Assembly: GCA_935421135.1 (NCBI GenBank)
Contig: OW285192.1
Coordinates: 2,275,501 to 2,339,500 of the forward strand
DNA: 64,000 nt
From: Bugulina stolonifera
Taxonomy: Eukaryota > Bryozoa > Gymnolaemata > Cheilostomatida > Bugulidae
Reading direction: 5' to 3'
Both the position numbers and the translations under genes were made by a program. The notes beneath the pieces were generated by a model. It made no database searches, had not been told where the DNA came from, and saw only the letters and a list, made by a program, of their open reading frames with translations. Below, in pieces: positions 23,901 through 35,900 of this stretch. The number at the start of each line of letters is the position of its first letter. Position 1 is the stretch's first letter.

Positions 23901-26900
23901 CACCCCAGTGCTCCCGCCAATTCCACTTTCTTTAGTGCCAATTCTTGTTCTATCTTTCTAATCTCTTGCTCCCTTTTGTCACATATTTCAACCTCTTCTT
24001 TAGTTTCTACATGAGTTTGCTCTTCTATCATAATCTGGTTATTCTCTCCTGTAGAAGTCTCTCTCACTTTCACCCTAGTTTCTCCTGGTGAAGGGCTTCT
24101 TATCTCCTCTAACCCGTTTTTGGATGAATCTAGTTCTCCAATGTCACACATTTCAGCCTCTTCTATCATAACCTGGTTAGTCTCTCCTGTAGAAGTCTCT
24201 CTCACCTCTAATCTAGCATCTCCTGGTGAAGGGCTTCTTATCACCTCTAACCCATTTTTGGATGGATCTAGTTCTCCAAACAATCGCCCTGCATATAGCA
24301 TATTACCTCTACTAAGAATTAAACCAGGGATGCTTTCTTCATTGTAACTCCTCTTCGCTCGCGATTTCTCCTTCCCATCCTCAAAGCGACATCTTCTTGC
24401 CCCATCCTTTAATATGTTCAATACTCTATGATAGAGTTCATTCTTTGAGCCTTCCCCACCAGGTTCATTATCCAGATATAGTAAGAAGTGAGTGTTAAAA
24501 GTGGCCTCCGCTCCCACACCAGTTTCATCCCAGTTTCTATCTTCAATAATCTTCTCAACCTCCACTCTACACCAGGTTGACAACTCCGCATTCCTAAGAA
24601 GGAGTAAGGGAGAAGAAACGGATGCGTTTTTTGTTTCTACCATAGATGAAAATCTTGACCTAGCTCCTGTTAAGTCTTCATAACAAAGTGCCATTTTCCT
24701 CAACTTTTCCTCTCCTATCTTAAAAGGGATATTCATAGAGAGTGAAAGTGTTCTAAAATAGATGGCAAGCTCTACCACTAAGGAATTATGAGCAAGTCTG
24801 TCAACCCAATACCACATCCATGGACTATTCGTTTCTTCGATATTACTTTTGATCATATAATCCCATACAGACTTCGGGAGGACTTCCTTTAAAAGTACAT
24901 ATCTCCCCGCTGCTCCTTTGGTGAGAAAAGACATGTTTGCTATGACTAAGTCTTCTTTGTATTAATACTATCATCAGACAAACTTATCTTTTATAGTCCC
25001 ACCCCAGTGGAACTCGGGATGGGCGGCGGGCCGCGGCCTAGTCGCTTGGCCCGTTGGATACGGGGCACTGGCGTCGCCTCCACGTGTACGGTCGGCGCCG
25101 CACGCAACATGGGCGGACGCGGCTTGACCGCCTCAAACGATCGGTCGTTCGGGTGAGTGGGGGTTGTGGAGGGTGGGCGGAGGTGGAGGAGGGGTGGCGG
25201 TGATGACGGTGATGGCGGCGGTGGTGGTGGCGGTGGTGGTGGCGGTGGTGGTGGTGGTGGTGGTGGTGGTGGCGGCGGCGGCGGTGGTGAGGGTGGTGGT
25301 GGCGGCGGTGGTGCGGACGGGGCGAGGGCGGTGGCGGGGGAGGAGGGAGGAGTGGGGGGTGGGGGAGGGGAGGAGGGTGGGAAGGAGGGAGGGAAGGGGT
25401 CGTGGCCGGGTTTGGGGTCAAGTGTGCAAATGTTTTTTCGACCAATCAGAAGGGGGGATTTTGGGGTGACCTTGGCAAGGTCGTGTGCAAAATTTTTGTG
25501 CTCTTCTGTGATTGGTTGAAATCGGAAATACCGGCTTGTGATTGGTTGAAAACAGGGGTCAATGAGTGCGTGTCTGTACAGAAGTGCACTGACTTTACTA
25601 CTTACATGTATTGCTGCTATAGTACTAACTTACATGTATTGCCGCTATAGTACTAACTTACATGTATTGCTGCTATAGTACTAACTTACATGTATTGCTG
25701 CTATAGTACTAACTTACATGTATTGCTGCTATAGTACTAACTTACATGTATTGCTGCTATAGTACTAACTTACACGTATTGCTGCTATAATACTAAGTCA
25801 CATGTATTGCTTATGAAAAAGCGGTTGCTGTTACGCTTGCAAATTGACGAAGTCAATTGTATCAAACGTCTTTGGGAACCCCATTGAAACCATACTACAG
25901 AAACTTTAACTGCTACTCACTTCTGGCATAAAGATGAATGTACATGTATAAATAGATGCACATGACTTGTATAGATAGAGTTACAAACCCTGTAGATCAC
26001 CAAGCCACAACTCGCACTAAATAATAAATGCTAGGTGGCTAATTCTAGCGTATACCTTGTATGATGTATGCATTGGTAATTCATCAACACACATCAGTTT
26101 TGAAATTGCTGCTACATCACTTCATTTATTGAGTGCTTTGCTACATTACAAAATTGTTATTTTTGGTGGTAACTATAGTCCATAGTTTAACAGGACATGC
26201 TGTGCTAACGCTCCAATGTCCAGTGTCTAGTTTACATGTACAATGTAATTCAGTGAATCACACTATGTGTTATAATGGAGTACTGCATCCTAAACTAAAT
26301 GTAGCTCCACTTTGGTTTAAATCAAACCCTGCTGCTACCATGCTTGTATCCTGGCAACCTGATGTCTATTTAGCAAATCACCGCATAAATACTTATCTGA
26401 TGGTACTAAATACTACCTGTCAGCACTGCCTGAATATGACAAATTTAACTGGTTGTTAATATTACATGACAGTCTGATATATTCATCACAAGAAGTGTTG
26501 ATGAACATTTCAAGTTGAATTGCAACTCCATTTACCAAGCTGGAGCATTTGTTATACATGTACTATCATGACACAATCATTGTACTTTTGCATCAGAGTT
26601 ACAACAATCAGTTTTATGGCTGCCTTATAATTTAATAGTACAAGACTGCATCGGCCTAATTGTACTCTGTAAAGCAGCGTGAACACGGTTTGACAACTCA
26701 TCTATGCAAGTCATGTATATTCAAACCATATCCATATTTGATGCGTGTGAGCAGTTGTGTGCGATATAAATAAAGATTGCCACCTTCATAGACGACTCTC
26801 CACAACAACTAAAAATGAAAGCTGCAAGATTGATAATCCAACAAGTTTGATTCTTCCAATTTGTCAAATTATTTAATCGTAACAAACTGTTATTCTTATA

Positions 26901-29900
26901 ATGAGACACCCCAGACATAATATTTAGTATAATAGTTTAGGACAACATTTTAAATTGTTGGGTGCCATAATGTGGATAAGCGAATCCTACACAGCATAAT
27001 TTGTATGACTTTAGGCAGTGCTGATAGGTAGTGTTTGGTACCATTGGATAAGTATTTATGTTGTGATGTCCTACCTGTATATAGAGATCAGGACTTGTGA
27101 GGACACAAGTATGGTGGCAGCAGGACTTGATTTAAACCGAGCGGAGCTGGTTTATGCTACATTGCTCCATTACAGTCTGTTGCGCGGTAGCGGTAAAAGA
27201 TGTGAGCGTGATTTGAGAAATGAATGACGGGAGAGAGTGAAGATAACTCCAACTAACATTAGAAAACCTCTACTAGGAAGGAGCTACGCAAGAAATAAAG
27301 CTTTTGTTTGGGATAAACAAGATTTTGATTACTAAAGTTAGAAATCTTAGTTGGAGTTGTCTTCTTTTTCTCTCACGCCCTTTCATTCTCATATCAAGCT
27401 CATGTCTTTTACCACCACCTTATATAATGTAAATCATTGGCATTGTATACTCAAAGTATCATGGTGAGATGACTTTATGTCATGAAGAATTTACTGAATG
27501 AAATAAGGCACTGGGCATTGGGTGTCCTTGTCTAGTGTTTATATTATACACAGTGCAACTTGCTTAATTCAAACCCCAAGGGACCACCATAATGGCTTTA
27601 ATTAGGCCGAGTTTGAATTAGTGATCCCTTTATCATGACTTGGATGCCTACTTGACAAATAATATATATAATGTAGTAGCACATGAATGTGCATGTATGC
27701 GTTAACTTTCATTTGCTTCAACTGTGAATACAATTGAGGAAAGACAAGTTTTAACATGACAGCTTCCTGCTTAATGTAATGTTTAGTACACTCAAAACTT
27801 CAATACTGCGGATGGGCAACAAGCTATGCATCACATGTACACTACAACAGTATAAAAACGCATTTAGCTAAGAAACAGCAAAGATATCAGTCGGTTTTCC
27901 CAGCTTAGCTTTAGCAGAAACATATTGCAGTAGAAACTACTAATAACTACTAACTACTATCTGACTAATGCTTGTCGTAATTTTATTATTATTGATTATA
28001 GTGTGAGCCTAATCAGTGATTTTCATTTACTCTATCCAAGGCCTGGCAAATGGGAAAGCATCTCAAGGAGGTACAGCATTGTTTAATGCATTACAACCTA
28101 CTAATCTCACATGTGATTATGACGACATGATTAGACCAATAAGGCAGCACAACAGCGTTTTTGCAGCTTCACCTGGTGTACCCCTTATAAGCTACAGCTG
28201 GAAGGCATTTCCATCGTCAGTTAAGTTTAATAAGACAAACAGGATGAGAACAAGTCTTATTACAGGTAAATTTTATTGTTTTATGCTACGAGGTCAGTCT
28301 TAAAAATAATATAAAACAAAATATTTATATCAAGTATAGTAGTATATTATAGTAGTAAGTTATAGTAGTATCATATAGTAGTACATTATAGTAGTACGAG
28401 GGGTCGGTCTTTTAACAAGATCATAAAACACAAGGTTAGTAGTGCAATCCAAGATATGGCATCTACTCCTTAGGGAAAGAAGATGTTCATGTACATTGTG
28501 TAGCAGATAGGTTTAAGTCATTCATAGGCACCCGGGCTAGTTATTATGATTATATATGTACATGTATATTATTTTGTTGAGCACATTAGCCAATGTCTGG
28601 GGGCCGATGGTGAGCATCCATCACAGTATTATACATACAACATGTACGACTTTATATGAATATGATCATTTTTAAACTAGATGTACTAATGTAATGTCTT
28701 AGCAGTATGTACATGTACATTCCTGCAACTACCTACTGTACATGTATTTTGCATAGGATTACATTGTGCTCCGAGTCCTTTTGTACCAATTATAACTTGA
28801 ACCGCTTTTGGTCCAAGACCAACCTTTAATGTACTGGTTGACCTTATGATCTTTAATGTACCAGTTGACCTTATGACCTCCAACTGATCTTCATATTATA
28901 TACATGTGAGGAGCACTTCTTCAGCAGCAATGCATGTAATTCACATATTTGAGTAAGAATGGAAAGCCTTTTTTGTTCTAATGGAATTTGATTATCGTAT
29001 CAAGGTTTGAAAGCTTTCAATTCAAAAAACAAATCAGGGAATTTTTAGAGTTTTGGTAAAACCTTCAACAAATATATAGTATCATATAAATGTACATGTA
29101 AATGCACGTGTGCATGTAAATATCAACCCCAAATTTTGGCATTTCAGCAACATGATTTCTCTGCCTTAATGGCAGTTATTCACAGTACAGCAACATGTGT
29201 GTTAATCTTTCTACACACATTGATATTCTGGCATGCCATTCGGAGGCTAAAATTTTGTAATGTTCATCCATATTTGGAAATTCTTTACTATACCATGCCT
29301 TTAAAATGCTAATACTAAACATGATTTAGTCTTGGTGCTAAAAGGTGAGATGTATTGACGATCTATTAACGAGTGCATGTCTGTAGAGATGTGCGCTTAC
29401 TATACTACTTCTATTGACTTTGTTGAATATTACTTTTAGGGAACCTATACTTCTTATCTACTAAAAGTGAGGATGTCTCCAACATTAACGAAGGATTGGA
29501 ATGTAACATAAGAATTGGGCAGCAGCTTCATACACTCGGAAGATATAACTTGGTTAGAGAAAATGAAGACGTAGTTGATTTGAGTGATGAATTTTACCAC
29601 GAACCAACTGAGGATGAAATAAATTTTGAAAGAGAACCAGACAATAGTGTGAAGAAAGAAATCAAATGCTTAGAGGGCCTGCCATGTCAGATTGTTTGTA
29701 TCTTTGGTGGAAGGTAAGAAGTATGAGCATTTTGAAAGTACACATTCCCACAGAAAAACGTTATTTTGTTGTTTTTTGTCAGACACCTGTTTCAGGAAAA
29801 GTGCACAAATAAATCGCTGGCCTAGTTCTCAAACCCCCTAAATGGCTCAAACCATAAAATTTGAGATAAGGGCATAATTCTATGTTTCTCAGTTGTCTCT

Positions 29901-32900
29901 ATTGATGTGTGAATTTTTTTCGTTCAAATCTTATTCATTGCTGAGTTATCAATGTTACAAACCAGTCAATTGCCTTTTACCAATGTGTACTGTCAGTTCT
30001 CAAACCATCTAATTGGTCAGCCAATCAAAACAATGCAACTGACCAATCAAATAATGCAGCCTTCTGCATTTCAATACTTTGTGCATTATTATTATGGAGG
30101 GAAATTCAACAAGGGCAAGAACAATGGATGCTGCACAAATATTGGATAAACTTACAAGGTAAATTATCACATTTTTAAGCTATAGAAAGTGTTTATTTTA
30201 TTTAGTTTTTTGCAAAAATGTAATTTTGTGAAAGTACAAACAGCATGTAGTCAATACTAGTATTGGTAGTAAAGAATTGGGTTGTAGTCATTCTGTAGTA
30301 CTTGCATTGAAAACTTTTTCACATTTAAATCTAACATTGTAGTGAAAGTAAAGGGACTTCCAACAGCAACCACGCAGTGGTCATGTCACGTAGTTATGCT
30401 AACGGTAAAGCTGTGTCCCCACCTGGAAACCAAGCACATGATATTGTGGTCAGACAGCTGCGTTCCACAGAACCGGAACAGCATAATGTCTTATGCACTA
30501 CAATACTTCCTGAAGTCTCATCCAAGTTTAATTAGTATAAAGCAGAAGTATTGTGAGCCTGGACATCGTGCCACACAAGAAATTGACTCTGTGCATAGTG
30601 TCATAAAGAGAGCTCTGCAGCCCCATGATATCTATAGTCCACTGTCTTTGGTTCGTCATCTCTTTAACATCAAACCAAATCAGATACCAATGGATATCAC
30701 ACTTCTTACGCAAAAGCACATTAAGACTTACAGTGATTGCACAAAGGGAGCCCGCTATAATCTGATTTGCTACACCATAACCTATCACACGGCTAAGCTA
30801 GAAGTGATATCTTCAAGACATAGTTGGAACGAACCTAGGCCAGTTGAAAGTTATGTAATAAACAAGACACAGAGAAGGAATAGCACCTCTAGCAGAGCCA
30901 AGTTCATAAAACCTGCCGAAGACAAGAAAATTGTGACACTCTCTGATGCTAAAATAAAAGATCTAAAATCTATGTTGTCATTCATGTCTACATCTGACAC
31001 AGAGTACATAGAATATATTATTATCAACTAAATTGTCTTAGATTATAACATTATACAAATAGTTCAAGTTATACAAACCATGTACATTTTGCTTGCATTC
31101 ATTTGGTTAGACAATGGAATGCCAGCCAGTTGACTGTATTGTGCTCTAATTTCAATGAACATTCATGAACAAACCAGCTAACTGTCATTTGGTGAATGTG
31201 GTTTTGACCAAATTAATTAAATTATGTAATTTTTTTTTGGTCCATGATGTACATGCTATGTTAATACATTCCTATTCCAAATTCATAACCAATAACTTTG
31301 TTATGTGTGAAAATACAGCACTTTGAAACTTTAAACTCTTCTAGCCAAATTTTCATTATTGTCCACTTAGCTGGTTTGAGAACTAGGCCAGCGAAATATG
31401 TGGCTAGTGCAGTCGTGATGTTATTGGGTTTTTGGCTGATTATCTAGTCTTTGGGGCATTTGCATTAGTGTTGTAGTAAGTATTGTCCCGGAGAGAAGAT
31501 ATATTTTTCGAGTGAGTAATATTGAGTATTGGTGAGTGGAGTAATATTGAGTATTGGTAGTAGCAACTAGAACGAGAAACCAGAAACTATATCCGTACCA
31601 CTTCTAGTGGGACTATTTCAAGGGGACTGATCTAGTTTGCGTGCTGACCAAACCCAGATCAAAAGAGTACCCTCAGATTAGTGAGAGCTCAGCAATGTTT
31701 TCTATATGAACCCTGCGGTTCCGGCAGCTCATTGAAAAGTAGGAATATGTGGTGGGGACTGTGAAGATATCATACCCGACTATTTACACTGTACATATTA
31801 TTACAACACACCTACATGTAGTCATGTACAATGACAAAACTGGACTGGAGTTGCCCACACTTGACTAACTGACTAATAGATGTTACTATGGTAACCAAGC
31901 TTATCATAATAACCAATATAATATACAGGACCTGATTGGCCAATGTTTTTCATGTACCATTTTATTAGCTTTAAAATATCATGTAGCATGCTTTCTAATC
32001 GAGTTGAATTCTAGTAAGACAAAGTAAAGGATCCATATTATTTGTGCACATAAATATAGCTATTATTATTATTATTACAAGGACTTTGCGCTTGGTCTGC
32101 GACGCAAGTCTCACTGCATTAATAGCTCGCTTCGCTCGCGTGTAATGATGGCTTGTGTTCATGTGCTTGCATGACCTCTGGTGGCACAGGCTTGTTACAG
32201 TGATTTCATGAGGAGTTGGGATCCCTTCCATTAAGAAGATAACTCCAAGTCCGTAGCTTGAGTTCCAACACCAATGAGTCGGGTGGGGTGGGTCGGGTAC
32301 CCACCCCGCTCTTGGTCAGGGCTGAGGGCCTAAGGCTATGACCCCGCCCCGGCAGCGATGCCTGAGGACCCAGTCCCAACGCCCTTGCACCACCCAGAGC
32401 CGGTATCCTCACCGGCAGCATTGCAACATATATCAATCACGGGCCCAGGAGGATCTCCACTGCCGGCATAGCCCAAATTCCAACACCCATTTGGCGAGTG
32501 AGTCGAGCACCCACCCCACCTTGGGTCCGGTCCAGAGCCTAAGGCTAGAGACCCACCCTGGCAACAATGCAGGTGAACCCTGACCCAAGGTCCTAGCGCC
32601 ACCCAGAGCTGAGATCCTGACTGGCAGCATTGCAACATATATAAATTGTCCCCATTTTCGACCTCGAATCAGATTGGAGGACTGCAAACCGTTTCGTCTT
32701 TTGTTATATGATTATTCGAAGCGTACGTAATTATTCTAAGACTTTCAATCTACAGTCGGACTAAAGGATAGTCCTTAGGCCTATACACTAACAGTCCACA
32801 GACGGACAAGGCAGTCGTTCATTATACAAGTATACAGTCCTCGTGAATGTTCGCATAGTGCTGCACAAACACAGGCATACGGCATCACAGGACCACTCCA

Positions 32901-35900
32901 AATAGAACTTTTTGAAATTCCCGGATATTTAAATTAATACTGTGGCCACTGTATAATACTTAAAGCCACTAATTTTGTTACATAGATACATAGTGTTGAG
33001 TTTAAGGAGGATGGTAGAAGATTTTAGTTCCAGTTTTAATTTGTATTACATGATGAATGAAAATGTACAGGAAGAAGGGAAGAAGTAAAGCTGTAAAAGT
33101 CAGTAGTTTCGTATAAAATGTAACAAAGCTATAAACAATGTGCAGACAACTCTTAATTGTATTAGCTGTCAGTGCCTGTGCAGGAGTGTAACAGAAGAGG
33201 ATGGTCATTGAATGTCAACACATAGATACTATGATCAACGTAGTGGGGGGTCATAGGTCACTGAAAACACCTCTAGGAGCTAGTTTGACCCAAATTCACC
33301 AAAAATCAACCAAATAGACGCTGTTGGATCTGATGAAAATAAGGCTGATATACCATAACTAAACATTACACATCGTCAATGCAGGGGTATATGAGCTTTT
33401 GAGAATGAAAAAACTCGCCTAAATAACCTATACTCTGTGACGGATGTGTGCCGGAAAATATTTTAGTAAATTGGCCTGTGATAAGAATTTTGCTCACCAA
33501 AGACACTCTGTACAATGTTTATATGTGCTATTGCTATGTAATTCACAATGTAATGATAATGCATTCAAGATCATGCAAGATAGAAAATGTTACTTAGAAT
33601 GTTACAGTTTATCAAGATGCAGCGCCAGCTCAAGACAGTAATATTGTAATGGTACGCCAAATCGTATCTTACATCTGACACTCATTATTGTGTGCACATA
33701 CATGTATATATCTGCTTGTACTTTGCTATATGTTATTGTATATAGTTACATGATTATTACTAAGTCTTTTAATGCCTTTTATACCAATGTACAGAGGCCC
33801 GACCTCTCAGAATCCATTGATATTCATTTTGTACATGAATTGGACCATTATAAGCAACTTTTGTAGAACCCGACCTATTTTGGGTCGGCCGTCGGGCTTC
33901 CGGCGGCCATCTTGTTGCGCAACTTCCGGACGACCACACGTCATCTTTTCTCGACGTGTGGTCGGCCGGAAGTCCTTATACTATATAAAGGGCACTGTTT
34001 TATTGTTCATTGTCTCAGCCTTCACTTGGCTTTCAATAAAGACACATCTATACTTGATACAGAGACTTTCACTTCCTTTTGTCAGGTCATTCGCTTAGCG
34101 AACCACCTACTAGGTCGGATCACTCTCTTTCAACGTATAGTCTGAAGGTCAGACTTGGGACCAGATGGGTCGTCTTTGGTAGTTCTTGGGCTACTGAAAC
34201 CGCTCGATCTTTCATGTAATGCGAAGTCCTATTACCACTCGTAGGCACTTCATTTCTGGATCGATAGTCGTCCAAGGACGACCGCACCAAATCACAGAAA
34301 CCATTACAATATTAAAAATTCATATCGGTTTTCTACATCCACGCCTACATCAGCAATCCATCTGGCTTTCTTATTCACCCATCATGCTTTGTAACAACAT
34401 GATCGTTAGCTTGCAGAAAGATTGTGGCTCTCAATAGCAAGCCTTAATGTAGGGAATGTCCTCGTTATTTTAATCTGTTGTTCCTATTTCAGAAAAGGAG
34501 AACGAGGCAAGGTGAGAGGAAAAAGAGTTGGTTCATCTGATAAACCAATTGAGAATAATTCCAGCACTGGCTTTGTTTTCACTCCTACAGAGACCACTGG
34601 TATCCAAACATGGGCTTGTGAGTTATACGATGAGACGACATTCGATGTATATATAACACTTTTGGTCAAAGTAAGTTGTACACATACTAGTTAGTAAGTT
34701 GTGAGCAAGCGCTTCTGCCTCTTACATATTCACCCATTTAATAACGTATTTTCTGTATATGTGCAACCACACAATCACTATGCTAGTAGGAAACCTAAAT
34801 GGTTGTTTCTGTTCATTGAATTCTACTTTGTAGACTACATCGGATTAGTATTTAGTCAGTGCAGATCTGCTCCTGCATGTACCCATTCTAGGTGCATGTA
34901 GGAGCAGATCTGCACTGACTCTACTACTCATAGGTCCTACTGAGGAACTGAGACTTTGCAGTTACCAAAAGAAAGGAGTTTCCCTATTGGTTTAACTTGT
35001 TTGTGTGATGCATCATCCCTACACAACGCCGATTTAACCTAATCGATTTACATCATTCTATATCATGAATAAAACTTGGCCACTGAAATGGCTAAAGTCA
35101 ACATTGACAATACATAATAAACACAGATCATCATCATATAACTAAAAATGAAACGGTTTTGAGTCTGCGGTCTGTCGCCTTCCAATCAGATTTGGGGAAA
35201 ATTTATATACATGTATATGTTGCAATGCTGCCGGTCATGATCGCGATTACTGGTGGTGATAGGACCTCAAGATCTTTTCAACCAACATCCTTTTCTAATT
35301 CGAGACAATTTTTGGGTACTTTATCAACCTTTCTACCTCAGTTTGGAACAGATCTCCATAATATATAAAGAGCCCAGTTTCACATTCATGTTCGGTTACT
35401 CCTTTAGACCGTTCGTTGTTCAATAAAGTACAGTTACTAACTGTACTAACTGAGCTATACCATTGTGTTAGTGTTTATAGCTAACGGTAAGATATTAAGC
35501 ACAATCTCCAAAATTGGGGTCCTCCAGATGCAGCCCCCATCGCTGCTACAAATACTGAATTCTTCAATACCCCCACACAGCCCGAGGAACTGCTCCTGAC
35601 ATACTGTGCTGAGTTGAAGGATTCGACACTAGACTGGCTATAGGAGTCATGCCCTCACGATCAGGTCTTGCATATGACCAAGCCCCCTGCTTATCTCTGC
35701 ATTGTTTGACGTATCCCTTCTCAGCAACCACAGAATGGTTTGAAGGTGGTTTTTATCCATTTCTGGCCATGTGTTGCACTGTTTGGTTGTACTCATTCTC
35801 TAGCATCTGCTTGGTTCGTTGGTATTGACTCTCTTTTTTTTCTCTTCATACTCTGTTCTGTATGTGGTGAAGCAGCATCTCAGTTACCCAGCCAGACACA

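Larger units (their letters stand above)
16015..25602. mobile_element. Polinton-type element E2 (virion and integration segment)
   Basis: About 9.6 kb inside intron 3 of the Ig-domain gene. Genes, all minus: protease, major capsid, small basic virion protein, minor capsid, integrase, two small proteins, ATPase (broken), a membrane protein and an orphan. The right terminus (CTGACTTTACTACT at 25602) matches E1's end. The right inverted repeat runs 25022-25602, but the left one (16015-16261) lacks the outer about 325 bp, stopping in a CCACCA microsatellite, so no target duplication can be read. It lies in a 28-bp minisatellite. No polymerase is present. The intact capsid, protease and integrase frames suggest a fairly recent insertion, disabled by the ATPase lesions and the lost end. 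Confidence 0.87.

Noticed and set aside
25038..25519. Gly-rich and His-rich frames at the right end of E2
   Set aside because: Produced by a GGT/GGC microsatellite in the terminal repeat.
1389..25602. E1 and E2 as one Polinton split by a later inversion or insertion
   Set aside because: Each has its own pair of inverted repeats with different internal sequence, and E1 has a perfect 6-bp target duplication of its own; an F-box exon and host sequence lie between them.
32206..32687. Short frames in the GC-rich duplicated segment
   Set aside because: Frames differ between the two copies of the duplication and match no family; repeat-derived.
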